The position numbers and the translations under genes are program-made. 64,000 nucleotides of DNA from DATKOF01 sp035524795 (GTDB lineage Bacteria > Pseudomonadota > Gammaproteobacteria > Burkholderiales > SG8-41), in contig DATKOF010000018.1 in NCBI GenBank assembly GCA_035524795.1, positions 1 through 64,000 on the forward strand, read 5' to 3'. The notes under the pieces were generated by a model. That model was not told the DNA's origin. It did not search any database and saw only the letters and a program-made list of their open reading frames with translations. Shown here piece after piece: positions 30,652-39,433 of the stretch. Numbering within the stretch: the first letter of the stretch is position 1; the number at the start of each line of letters is the position of its first letter.

Positions 30652-31755
30652 TCACCGTACGCCGGCCGGCGTGTCGCCGCGGAAAAAGGAAAAGATCGTG
30701 GCGGCGACCCGGTCGATCGGCGCCACCGTCTCGGCCGCGTCGAGCGCGATCGCCTCGCGCGGCATGCCGAACACGACGCAGCTCGCCTCGTCCTGTGCAA
30801 CGGTGTGCGCGCCGCTCTGACGCATTTCGAGCAGCCCCTGCGCACCGTCCTTGCCCATGCCGGTCAGCAGAACGCCGACCGCGTTCGGCCCTGCGCTCCC
30901 GGCAGCGGAACGGAACAGCACGTCGACCGACGGCCGGTGGCGGTTCACCGGCGCGCTCTGGCTGAGTTCCGTCAGGTAATTGGCGCCGCTGCGTCTGAGC
31001 AGCAGATGCGAATGCCCCGGCGCAATATAGGCGTGGCCCGGCAGCACGCGCTCGGCGTGCGCCGCCTCCTTCACCGTGATGCGGCACAGCTGGTCGAGCC
31101 GCGTCGCGAACGAGCGCGTGAAACCTTCCGGCATGTGCTGCGCGATCAGCACCGCCGGCGCATCCGGCGGAAACTGCAACAGCACCTCTTTGATCGCCTC
31201 GGTGCCGCCGGTCGACGCGCCGACGATGATCAGCTTCTCGGTCGACAGCAGCCGGTTGCCCAGCGCCGGCAGTCCCGGCGCCGGCGCCGCGCGCGGCGAA
31301 CGGATGCGCGCGCGCGCGGCGGCGCGCACCTTGTCGGTGATGACCGCTGCATAGTCCTCGATGCCCTTGGTGACGTCGAGCCTGGGCTTGGTCACGAAAT
31401 CGACCGCGCCGAGTTCGAGCGCGCGCAGCGTGACTTCGGAACCGCGCTCGGTCAGCGTCGATACCATCACCACCGGCATCGGATGCAGCCGCATCAGTCG
31501 CTCCAGAAAATCGAGGCCGTCCATCTGCGGCATCTCGACATCGAGCGTCAGCACATCGGGGTCGAGGCTGCGGATCATTTCGCGCGCGACCAGCGGATTC
31601 GGCGCGGCGCCGACCACCGTCATGTCCGGCGCGCGGCCGAGGATTTCGGTCAGCAGCTTGCGGACCAGCGCCGAGTCGTCGACGACCAGCACCTTGATCG
31701 GCGGCGTCGCCGGCGCAGCGCCGGCCACACGTTCAGCTGAAGAGTTCAATTTCAC
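30652..31755 (-). CDS. cheB: Chemotaxis protein-glutamate methylesterase/deamidase CheB
   Basis: CheB removes methyl groups from chemoreceptor glutamates when phosphorylated by CheA. The 367-residue protein has a REC domain (about 20-140) with Asp72 in 'LTLDVEMPQMDG', a linker, and the methylesterase domain with catalytic Ser181 ('GASTGGTEAI'), His207 ('AQHMPEGF') and Asp303 ('LLTGMGKDGAQG'). It starts with GTG at 31755 inside the 3' end of cheD (about 23-base overlap). Last gene of the chemotaxis operon as transcribed. Confidence 0.95.
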   Translation of the reverse strand: MKLNSSAERVAGAAPATPPIKVLVVDDSALVRKLLTEILGRAPDMTVVGAAPNPLVAREMIRSLDPDVLTLDVEMPQMDGLDFLERLMRLHPMPVVMVSTLTERGSEVTLRALELGAVDFVTKPRLDVTKGIEDYAAVITDKVRAAARARIRSPRAAPAPGLPALGNRLLSTEKLIIVGASTGGTEAIKEVLLQFPPDAPAVLIAQHMPEGFTRSFATRLDQLCRITVKEAAHAERVLPGHAYIAPGHSHLLLRRSGANYLTELSQSAPVNRHRPSVDVLFRSAAGSAGPNAVGVLLTGMGKDGAQGLLEMRQSGAHTVAQDEASCVVFGMPREAIALDAAETVAPIDRVAATIFSFFRGDTPAGVR

Positions 31756-32344
31756 CCCCCTGATCCACGACCTGCAGATTGCCTCGGTAGTCGTCCTCGC
31801 GCTCGAAGATGGTGTTGTTGTGCAGCACCTTGAGCATCTTGACGCGCACCACGCCGCTGCGGACTAAATGATAAATTTTGCGTGGGAAGATGCCGACCAG
31901 GTCTTGGGCGATCACCCGGATCCGCTCGGTCTTCAGGAAATCGAGCACGAAGTCGGCGTTGCGCTGCCCGATGTTGGCGACATTGAGGCTGCGCAGCACG
32001 TTGCCGCCGCCGAACACCTTGGCCTCGAAGTTCTCGCGCCGCGCGCCGAGCTTGAGCAGACTGTTGATCAGCACCTCCATCGCGTGAACGCCGTAGCGCG
32101 ACGACACACCGAAACGTCCGCGACCGCCGGCCCCGCCATCAGGCAACATGAAGTGGTTCATGCCGCCGATCCCCAGCAACCGGTCACGGATGCACGCCGA
32201 CACGCATGAGCCGAGCACCGTGACCTCGACGATGTCCTCCTTCGAAACGTGATATTCGCCGGGCAGCAGCTTGACTGCCCGCATGTCGAGCGTGCGGTCG
32301 AAGTATTCATTTTGAGCGAATTCACCGACATGGGATTCAGGCAT
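31733..32344 (-). CDS. cheD: Chemoreceptor glutamine deamidase CheD
   Basis: CheD deamidates specific receptor glutamines and can act with CheC-type phosphatases in other bacteria. From ATG 32344 it is 203 residues. The catalytic Cys47 is in 'VTVLGSCVSACI' and the His64 in 'GIGGMNHFMLP'; 'FEAKVFGGGNVL' and 'FPRKIYHLVRSGVVRVKML' are also typical. The ATG lies just inside the end of cheR (8-base overlap), and a longer upstream frame would overlap cheR in an unlikely way. It sits between cheR and cheB, the usual betaproteobacterial order. Confidence 0.94.
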   Translation of the reverse strand: MPESHVGEFAQNEYFDRTLDMRAVKLLPGEYHVSKEDIVEVTVLGSCVSACIRDRLLGIGGMNHFMLPDGGAGGRGRFGVSSRYGVHAMEVLINSLLKLGARRENFEAKVFGGGNVLRSLNVANIGQRNADFVLDFLKTERIRVIAQDLVGIFPRKIYHLVRSGVVRVKMLKVLHNNTIFEREDDYRGNLQVVDQGGEIELFS

Positions 32345-33203
32345 GGGCTGGTTTCCGGGCGCCCGCCGGCTGGTAAACGGTCTTGCCGCGCGGTCGGAAC
32401 AGGTCGGCCGCATGATGGAAGTTTTCGGAATGCCCGGCGAACAGCAGCCCGTCCGGCGCCAGCAGCGGCGCAAATCTTTCAAGAATCCGGCGCTGCGTCG
32501 CCTTGTCGAAATAGATCATCACGTTCCGGCAGAAAATCGCGTCGAACGGCCCGCGTACCGGCCATCGGTCGTGCAGCAGATTGATCTGGCGATAGGTGAT
32601 CAGCGCCTGCAGTTCCGGGCGCACGCGCACCGCGCCATCCTTCGCGCCGGTCCCTTTCAAAAAGAATTTCCTGGCCTGTTGCTCGGGCACCTTTTCCAGC
32701 GCCGCCAGCGGATAGACCCCGCGCTGCGCCTTGGCCAGCACGTTGGTGTCGACATCGGACGCCAGTATCCGCGCCGGCGGGTTCGTCCCCAGCGTTTCCA
32801 CCAGCGTCATCGCCATCGAGTACGGCTCTTCGCCGGTCGAGCACGCCGCGCACCACAGCGTCACTTCGCGCCGCGCGCCGATGCGCCTGGCGTGCTCGGC
32901 AAGGATCGGAAAATGATGGGCTTCGCGGAAAAATGCGGTCAGATTGGTCGTCAGCGCGTTGGTGAACGCCTCCATTTCGGCAGCGTCGCCGGCCTCGACT
33001 ATATCGAGGTAGTCGGCAAACCGCGTCAGCCCGCGCGCGCGCAGGCGCCGCCCGACCCGGCTGTAGGCAAGCTGGCGTTTATTGTCGGAGAGCGCGATCC
33101 CGGCGTGGCGATAGATCAGCTGGCGAATGCGCTCGAAATCGGCGTCGCTGAATTCGAACCCGACATCGGCGGCGAAAGCGGTCGCATTGGTCGCATTTAC
33201 CAT
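32337..33203 (-). CDS. cheR: Chemotaxis protein methyltransferase CheR
   Basis: CheR methylates receptor glutamates with S-adenosylmethionine. The 288-residue protein has the helical N-terminal domain ('FSDADFERIRQLIYRHAGIALSDNKRQLAYSRVGRRLRARG'), the SAM-binding 'LWCAACSTGEEPYSMAM', 'ILASDVDTNVLAKAQRGVYP' and 'FCRNVMIYFD'. The beta-subdomain that binds receptor pentapeptides is present at about 180-215. This fits the W-x-x-F tail on the receptor encoded directly upstream. A gap of about 50 bases separates it from the receptor gene. Confidence 0.95.
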   Translation of the reverse strand: MVNATNATAFAADVGFEFSDADFERIRQLIYRHAGIALSDNKRQLAYSRVGRRLRARGLTRFADYLDIVEAGDAAEMEAFTNALTTNLTAFFREAHHFPILAEHARRIGARREVTLWCAACSTGEEPYSMAMTLVETLGTNPPARILASDVDTNVLAKAQRGVYPLAALEKVPEQQARKFFLKGTGAKDGAVRVRPELQALITYRQINLLHDRWPVRGPFDAIFCRNVMIYFDKATQRRILERFAPLLAPDGLLFAGHSENFHHAADLFRPRGKTVYQPAGARKPAHA

Positions 33204-33254
33204 TGGATATCCGGCCCCTTCGGGCGGCCGTCCATCGAGTGGAAAGCTCAGACC

Positions 33255-35633
33255 TCAGAACTCGGTCCACTCGTCGTCGCTGCCGCCGCCGGCCACCGCC
33301 AGCGCCGCCGGCTTGCGCGCCGCCACCGCCTCGCGCTTCGGCTTCGCCCGCGCCGCCGCCATCGGCTTGACCTTGGCGTCCTTGTCCATCACCGCCCGTG
33401 CCGCACCCGCCGCCTGCGCCAGCTTGAACGCGCTCACCGCCTGCGCCAGATTCTTCGCCTGCTCTTCCAGGCTCTCGGCCGCCGCCGCTGCTTCTTCCAC
33501 CAGCGCCGCATTCTGCTGCGTCACTTCGTCCATCTGCGTGATCGCCGCATTCACCTGCTCGATTCCGTGCGACTGCTCCTGGCTCGCCGCCGTGATCTCG
33601 GCCATGATGTCGGTCACGCGTTTGATCGAGGTCACGATCTCTTCCATCGTCTTGCCCGCTTCGTCGACCAGCTTCGCTCCGGTATCGACCTTGCCCACCG
33701 AGTCTTCGATCAGCGCCTTGATTTCCTTGGCCGCGGTCGCGCTCCGCTGCGCGAGGTTCCTCACTTCGCTCGCCACTACCGCGAAGCCGCGCCCCTGTTC
33801 GCCGGCGCGCGCCGCTTCCACCGCCGCATTCAGCGCCAGAATGTTGGTCTGGAACGCAATGCCGTCGATCACGCCGATGATGTCGGCGATCTTCTTCGAC
33901 GATTCGGAGATGCCGTTCATCGTCACCACCACCCGCTTGACCACGTCGCCGCCCTTGACCGCCACGCCGGAGGCACCCGCCGCCAGCTGGTTGGCCTGCT
34001 TCGCGTTCTCCGCGTTCTGCTTGACGGTGCCGGTCAGCTCTTCCATCGACGAGGCGGTCTCCTCCAGGCTCGACGCCTGCTCTTCCGTGCGGCTCGACAG
34101 ATCGGTGTTTCCCGACGCAATCTCGCGCGATGCCACGTTGATCGCCTCGGTCGCCTCCCGAATCTGATCGACAATCGACGTCAGTTGCTCCACGGTACGG
34201 TTGGAATCGTCCTTCAACTGACTGAAGGTGCCCCGGTAGTCTCCCTCGATCTTCTCGGTCAGATCGCCCTTGGCCAGCGCTCCCAGCACGCGCACCACCT
34301 CGTTAAGCCCGCTCGAGCTGACTTCCATCAGATGGTTGATGCCTTCCGACAGCTGCTTAACGAAGCCGGTCTTGCTGCCAACCTCGATGCGCTTGGTGAA
34401 GTCACCAGCCACCGCTGCTTCGACGATCGCGTTAACCTCTTTTTCCACCGCTACTTCCGCCGTGCGGTCCTTCCACTCCACGACCGAACCTAAACGCTCG
34501 CCGCGCTCGTTCAGAATGGGATTGGCGGTCAGTGTAAAGGTGTGCCCACTCACCTCGATCTGTGTACGATAGGCCCCCTTCAGATTCGCCAGTAGATTCC
34601 TTTGATGCGACGGATTCCTGTGGAACTGATCAAAATTCACCCCTATCAGTTTTTTGGCATCAAAATTCGGCAGCGCCTTGCGCAGGTCGGCCTCGACACC
34701 CGCAAGCATTTTTGACAGAGATTCATTCAGGTACACAATCTGTCCATCGTTGTCAGCAATCATTACGTTGTTTGAGGAATTGTCCAGCGCATTCTTTACC
34801 CGGACCGCTTCAGTCGAAGCCCGGGTAAAGCGTTGGAGCATTTCACTCAGGTGCTGGGTTGCTTGGCCAATGCGACCGATTTCATCCTTGGAAATTACAT
34901 TGATCTCACGGATAGGCTTGCCCTGCGCTAAGTCATCGATCGCCAGTGTGACTTCCTGCAGCGGTGCGCAGACGCCGCTGCGGATGAAGCGCAACATCAA
35001 CGCAACCATGCAAGCGAAAGCCATCAGCATGCTGATACAGCAGTAGAAAATGACATGCACCGCGTGATCGAAACCGGCCTTTTGCTCCGCATTGGTCTCC
35101 TGTTTGATCTGGGTGACGACGCGTTCCAGCATGTCGCGCGCGTCCTTATCGACCCCGCGCGTCACCGCATCGCCCGAACGTGGATCGCGCTCGGCACCCT
35201 CGAACGAGGCGATGCCCTGGCGATAGGTATTGCTCATATCCTGGTGCGCGTCGAGGAACTGCTTCAGCAGACGTTTCGTCTCGTCGCTCAGCGTCTTGTC
35301 CTGCATCAGCTTGTCTCCCGCCGTCTCGACCTCGGCCTCGTGATCCAGAAACGCCTTCCAGCTGGCGTCGTGATCCTCGTCCACCTTGCCGCGCAGCAGC
35401 ATGTATGACCAGCTCTGCACCTGCTCCTTGAACCCCAGCTCGATATTGACGACCGCCTGGATATGCTCGTCACTGCGTTCGCCGATCGCATTGATGTCCT
35501 TCATCGTGCCCCATAGCATTGCCAGACCGCCCAGCGCCATCGCCAGAACAACACTTAGCGCGCCCAACATCAGGGACAGAAGTTTGAATTTCACGCTCTT
35601 GGAAGCCCACCTGTTCATGATCCCGAATTTCAT
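33255..35633 (-). CDS. Methyl-accepting chemotaxis protein with PAS domain and CheR-docking tail
   Basis: A 792-residue receptor from ATG 35633, chosen because GGAGGA lies six bases before it. Layout: TM1 about 20-44, periplasmic four-helix-type sensor about 45-190, TM2 about 192-215, HAMP about 216-270, PAS domain about 280-395 ('MIADNDGQIVYLNESLSKML'), a second HAMP-like region about 400-490, and the signalling coiled coil about 500-735 with the conserved tip 'DIIGVIDGIAFQTNILALNAAVEAARAGEQGRGFAVVASEVRNLAQRSA'. The extreme C-terminus, DDEWTEF, matches the x-W-x-x-F pentapeptide that tethers CheR and CheB, after a long flexible Ala/Lys-rich linker. Ligand unknown. Confidence 0.95.
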   Translation of the reverse strand: MKFGIMNRWASKSVKFKLLSLMLGALSVVLAMALGGLAMLWGTMKDINAIGERSDEHIQAVVNIELGFKEQVQSWSYMLLRGKVDEDHDASWKAFLDHEAEVETAGDKLMQDKTLSDETKRLLKQFLDAHQDMSNTYRQGIASFEGAERDPRSGDAVTRGVDKDARDMLERVVTQIKQETNAEQKAGFDHAVHVIFYCCISMLMAFACMVALMLRFIRSGVCAPLQEVTLAIDDLAQGKPIREINVISKDEIGRIGQATQHLSEMLQRFTRASTEAVRVKNALDNSSNNVMIADNDGQIVYLNESLSKMLAGVEADLRKALPNFDAKKLIGVNFDQFHRNPSHQRNLLANLKGAYRTQIEVSGHTFTLTANPILNERGERLGSVVEWKDRTAEVAVEKEVNAIVEAAVAGDFTKRIEVGSKTGFVKQLSEGINHLMEVSSSGLNEVVRVLGALAKGDLTEKIEGDYRGTFSQLKDDSNRTVEQLTSIVDQIREATEAINVASREIASGNTDLSSRTEEQASSLEETASSMEELTGTVKQNAENAKQANQLAAGASGVAVKGGDVVKRVVVTMNGISESSKKIADIIGVIDGIAFQTNILALNAAVEAARAGEQGRGFAVVASEVRNLAQRSATAAKEIKALIEDSVGKVDTGAKLVDEAGKTMEEIVTSIKRVTDIMAEITAASQEQSHGIEQVNAAITQMDEVTQQNAALVEEAAAAAESLEEQAKNLAQAVSAFKLAQAAGAARAVMDKDAKVKPMAAARAKPKREAVAARKPAALAVAGGGSDDEWTEF

Positions 35634-35699
35634 GTCCACTCCTCCCTCGTCATCTCGTACCGCATTTCAGTCCGCTCGCACCGATTCCTGCAACGCGGT

Positions 35700-36221
35700 T
35701 TAATGGAGATCGTGATCGACCAGCGCCATATCCTTGCTGGTCATCAGTTTCTCGATGTCCATCAGGATCAGCATGCGCTCGTCGACCGCGCCGAGCCCGA
35801 TGATGTACTTGGTGTCCAGTCCGGCGCCGAACTCCGGCGTCGGCCGGATCTGTTCCACGCTCAGGTTGATCACGTCGGATACGCTGTCGACCACCATCCC
35901 CACCACGCGGCCCGCGACATTGAGGATGATCACCACCGTAAACTGATCGTAATCCGCCTTGCCCAACCGGAACTTGATGCGCATGTCGACGATCGGCACG
36001 ATCACGCCGCGCAGGTTGATGACCCCTTTGATGAAGGCCGGGGCGTTGGCGATCGTGGTCGGCGGTTCCCATCCGCGGATCTCCTGGACCTTCAGGATCT
36101 CGACCCCGTACTCTTCCGCCCCGAGCGTAAACGTCAGAAACTCGTTGGAAGAGGCGGTGCCGGCCCTGACAGCCGCCGCGCCGGAAGCGGCGGTCGCGGA
36201 TGTCGCCGCGGTCTGCATCAT
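35700..36221 (-). CDS. cheW: Chemotaxis coupling protein CheW
   Basis: CheW links receptors to CheA in the array. The 173-residue protein has an Ala/Thr-rich N-terminal extension of about 25 residues, then the CheW fold: 'FLTFTLGAEEYGVEILKVQEIRGWEPPTTIANAPAFIKGVINLRGVIVPIVDMRIKF' with the highly conserved NLRG turn, and 'GLGAVDERMLILMDIEKLM' at the end. It lies between cheA and the receptor gene, about 66 bases from each. Confidence 0.96.
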   Translation of the reverse strand: MMQTAATSATAASGAAAVRAGTASSNEFLTFTLGAEEYGVEILKVQEIRGWEPPTTIANAPAFIKGVINLRGVIVPIVDMRIKFRLGKADYDQFTVVIILNVAGRVVGMVVDSVSDVINLSVEQIRPTPEFGAGLDTKYIIGLGAVDERMLILMDIEKLMTSKDMALVDHDLH

Positions 36222-36286
36222 GTCCGTCCTTTGTGCGAAAGCTCTCGTCAGGGTTTACGGCACGATCACGGATGGCCTTGAGGCGC

Positions 36287-38419
36287 TCACGCCGCGCGCT
36301 GCAGCCGCACGCCGTTGACACGGACAATCGCTGCCACGTCGAGGATCAACGCCACGCGCCCGTCGCCCATGATGGTCGCGCCGGAGATGCCGGGCTGCTT
36401 GCGGTAGTTGCTCTCCAGGCTCTTGATCACGACCTGGTGCTGGCCGAGCAGTTCGTCGACGAAAATCGCCTTCTTCGCACCGTCGCATTCGAGAATCATC
36501 ATGATCCCCTCGTCCATCTCGGCGGCGCGCGGCGTGATGCCGAACACCTCGTAGAGCGGAATCACCGGCAGGTATTCGCCGCGCACCTGCACCACGCGGC
36601 CGCAGCCCTGCACTGTCTTGACGTCCTTCGGCGCGATCTGCAGCGATTCGACGATCGCGGTCAGCGGCACGATGAACACCTGGTCGCCGACCGCGACCGA
36701 CATGCCGTCGAGGATCGCCAGCGTCAGCGGCAACCGGATCGACATCCGGGTGCCGACGCCGAGCGCGGAATCGATCTCCACCGAGCCGCCGAGCGCCAGG
36801 ATGTTGCGCTTGACGACATCCATGCCGACGCCGCGCCCCGAAACATCGGTAACGACCTCCGCAGTCGAGAAGCCCGGCTCGAAAATCAACTGCCAGATTT
36901 CCTGATCGGACATCGCGGTGCCCGTCGCCAGGCCGCGCTCCACGGCCTTGGCCAGAATCCGCTCGCGATTCAGTCCTGCGCCGTCGTCACCGACCTCGAT
37001 CACGATGCTGCCGCCCTGGTGGAAGGCGCGCAGTGTGACCGTTCCCTTTGGCGGCTTGCCGGCCGCCGTGCGTCGATCCGGAGTCTCGATGCCGTGATCG
37101 AGACTGTTGCGCACCAGGTGCGTCAGCGGATCCGCGATTTTCTCGATCAGCCCCTTGTCGAGTTCGGTCGTTTCACCGAACGTTTTCAGTTCGACCTGCT
37201 TGTTGAGCTTGGCGGCCAGATCGTGCACCACACGCGGAAAACGGCTGAATACGAAACCGATCGGCATCATCCGGATCGACATCACCGCTTCCTGCAGGTC
37301 GCGCACGTTGCGTTCGAGCTGCCCCATGCCCTGCGTCAGCGCCTCGCCGGTCACCGGATCGACCCGCGACGCGGTCTGCGCGAGCATCGCCTGTGCAATC
37401 ACCAGTTCGCCGGCCAGATTGATCAGGCGGTCGACTTTTTCGATGTTGACGCGGATTGACGCGGCATCCGTTCCGGCCGCGCCGTGCGTTGCCGGCGTCT
37501 TGTCGCCGCCGCGCGCCGCCGGCTTGTCGGTTGCGGCGGCGGGCTGCGCCGTGTCTGGGCGCGCTTTGACCGGCGCCGGTGGTGATGTCGGTGCCACCGG
37601 CAGCACCGCGGCCTCGGGCATAACAACCGGCGTCGCCACCGGGGCCGGCGCGACCGCCTGATACAGCGTATCGAAAAAACCATGGTCTTCGGCCGGTGCC
37701 GCAACGGCCGGCGTGATCTTGATCTGCGCAGGATCGACCAGAAACGCCAGCAATTCCCACACATCCTCTTCCGGCGCGGCGGTTGCCAGTCCCACCGCGA
37801 AATGTTCCGCCGGTGCGCCGCCGGTGCGCCGGCCGGCCAGTAATTCGACGCGGCCCAGCTGCTCAAGGCTGTTGAACAACCGGTCGAGCAACTGGACGTT
37901 CTGGCTGTCGGCCACAAATTCGATGTGATAGCGATTGCCGGCGCCCCCACCCGCCGCCGCCGGCGCCGGTGCGGTGGACTCGGCAGGAGACGGCGCCGCG
38001 GCCGACGGCGGTGGCGCGGCAACGCCGGCCTGTTCCTGCGCAAACTGCTTGAGCCGGGAACAGACGGCAGCGGCTTCGGCCGGGTCGGCCTCGCCGTCAC
38101 CGCGGTGACCGGCCAGCTGTTTCTTCAGCACGTCCCCCGCGGCAAGAAAGGTATCGACCATTTCCGGACGCAGCGCTTTTTCGCCCTTGCGGATCTGGTC
38201 AAGCAGCGACTCGAGGATGTGGGTGACTTCGGTCATGTCGCCGAAACCGAAGGTGCTGGCGCCGCCCTTGATCGAATGGGCGGCGCGAAAGATGGCGTTC
38301 AGGTGCTCGGTGTCGGGCGCCGCGATGTCGAGGTCGAGCAGCAGCGTCTCCATCTCGGCGAGCAGTTCCCCCGCTTCCTCGAAAAACACCTGATAAAACT
38401 CGCTCATGTCGACAGCCAT
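36287..38419 (-). CDS. cheA: Chemotaxis histidine kinase CheA
   Basis: CheA phosphorylates CheY and CheB under receptor control. The 710-residue protein has an HPt domain with His48 ('AAHSIKGGA'), a CheY-binding-like P2 region (about 165-250), Pro/Ala-rich linkers, P3 dimerisation ('DRLINLAGELVIAQAML') and the P4 kinase ('HLVRNSLDHGIE', 'DDGAGLN', 'GFSTAEVVTDVSGRGVGMDVV'). A P5 CheW-like domain ('MSVAVGDQVFIVPLTAIVESLQ') completes it. Start chosen at 38419; an in-frame ATG four codons later (MSEFYQVFF) is also possible. Confidence 0.96.
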   Translation of the reverse strand: MAVDMSEFYQVFFEEAGELLAEMETLLLDLDIAAPDTEHLNAIFRAAHSIKGGASTFGFGDMTEVTHILESLLDQIRKGEKALRPEMVDTFLAAGDVLKKQLAGHRGDGEADPAEAAAVCSRLKQFAQEQAGVAAPPPSAAAPSPAESTAPAPAAAGGGAGNRYHIEFVADSQNVQLLDRLFNSLEQLGRVELLAGRRTGGAPAEHFAVGLATAAPEEDVWELLAFLVDPAQIKITPAVAAPAEDHGFFDTLYQAVAPAPVATPVVMPEAAVLPVAPTSPPAPVKARPDTAQPAAATDKPAARGGDKTPATHGAAGTDAASIRVNIEKVDRLINLAGELVIAQAMLAQTASRVDPVTGEALTQGMGQLERNVRDLQEAVMSIRMMPIGFVFSRFPRVVHDLAAKLNKQVELKTFGETTELDKGLIEKIADPLTHLVRNSLDHGIETPDRRTAAGKPPKGTVTLRAFHQGGSIVIEVGDDGAGLNRERILAKAVERGLATGTAMSDQEIWQLIFEPGFSTAEVVTDVSGRGVGMDVVKRNILALGGSVEIDSALGVGTRMSIRLPLTLAILDGMSVAVGDQVFIVPLTAIVESLQIAPKDVKTVQGCGRVVQVRGEYLPVIPLYEVFGITPRAAEMDEGIMMILECDGAKKAIFVDELLGQHQVVIKSLESNYRKQPGISGATIMGDGRVALILDVAAIVRVNGVRLQRAA

Positions 38420-38528
38420 TTCACACCTCTTCCGAATCCGCTGAAATTATCGTGTAACGGCGACCGCACTCAGCCCACGAAAAGCGGCAAGGTTCACCCG
38501 TATTCCGCACGCATCGCATATACCGCGC

Positions 38529-38894
38529 CTAGCCGGTGACCTTGCCGACGATTTCGACCAGCCGCGCCGGATTGAAGGGTTTCACCAGCCAGCCGGTCGC
38601 GCCCGCCGCCCGGCCCTGCTGCTTGATCTCTTCGCTCGACTCGGTGGTCAGCATCAGGATCGGCGCAGTGCGGTAGTTCGGCAGCGCGCGCAGCGAACGC
38701 ACCAGGGTCAGGCCATCCATGTTCGGCATGTTCTGATCGGTCAGCACCAGGTTGAAGGTTTCGTGCCGGGCTTTTTCCAGTGCGTCCGCGCCGTTCTCGG
38801 CCTCGACCACTTCATAGCCGGCGCCGCGCAGCGTGAAGGACACCATTTGCCGCAGCGAGCGCGAATCGTCGACGGCCAAAATTTTCTTGCTCAT
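38529..38894 (-). CDS. cheY: Single-domain response regulator CheY
   Basis: A 121-residue receiver domain with all active residues: acidic pair Asp9 and Asp10, phosphoacceptor Asp53 ('LTDQNMPNMDG'), Thr83/Thr84 ('LMLTTESSEE') and Lys105 ('WLVKPFNP'). Phospho-CheY binds the flagellar switch (FliM), whose N-terminal binding peptide is present in this window. It is first-class neighbour to cheA (109 bases upstream). Confidence 0.95.
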   Translation of the reverse strand: MSKKILAVDDSRSLRQMVSFTLRGAGYEVVEAENGADALEKARHETFNLVLTDQNMPNMDGLTLVRSLRALPNYRTAPILMLTTESSEEIKQQGRAAGATGWLVKPFNPARLVEIVGKVTG

Positions 38895-38930
38895 CGGTCA
38901 GCTCCTTCCAGCCGCAAAATTCTCAAAACC

Positions 38931-39335
38931 TCAAAACAGATCGACATCGCCGGGATCCATCGTGCGCTGGACGATCCGGTGGCGGGCGCCGCCGGACGCG
39001 GACCCGCTGCCGCTTTCGGAGCTCAGCGCATCGGTGGCCAGGTCGAGCCGATCGCACGCCTGCGTCAGCAGCTGATCCAGCATGTCCTGGAACTGCAGGC
39101 ATGTCATGGCACGCCGCGTCTCATCAAGCAGGTTCGCCGACCAGTCGGCGGACGGACGGGCGCCCCCCGCCGGGTCGGGGCCATTCGAAAGCAGCGCGAT
39201 GTTGGTGAAACTCGTCACCAGCCCCTCGATCGCACTGGCGAGGATCGCGCGCATCTGCTCCAGATCCGCGCGCGCCGCCGTCAGCTGTTCGACCGCGATT
39301 TCCGGCAAGCCTGTCCCGGATTTCTGCCCCGTCAT
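38931..39335 (-). CDS. CheZ-like chemotaxis-associated protein, unknown function
   Basis: A 134-residue helical protein from ATG 39335. The core has a long amphipathic helix ('QLTAARADLEQMRAILASAIEGLVTSFTNIALL') and 'RRAMTCLQFQDMLDQLLTQACDRLDLATDAL'. The 'LQFQDMxDQL' stretch resembles the catalytic helix of CheZ, where an Asp and a Gln face phospho-CheY, and the last residues (DPGDVDLF) resemble the acidic-hydrophobic CheY-binding tail of CheZ and FliM. It lies 36 bases before cheY, and no classical cheZ is visible in the window. A CheY-P phosphatase role is an inference. Confidence 0.6.
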   Translation of the reverse strand: MTGQKSGTGLPEIAVEQLTAARADLEQMRAILASAIEGLVTSFTNIALLSNGPDPAGGARPSADWSANLLDETRRAMTCLQFQDMLDQLLTQACDRLDLATDALSSESGSGSASGGARHRIVQRTMDPGDVDLF

Positions 39336-39433
39336 CGATTGTCTCCGGCCAGCCGGGCACCGGCAGCAGCAGGCCGGACGGCCACCTTGCGATGAAGAAC
39401 CGCCCGATGAAAGTCCGCCGGCTCCATGACAAC

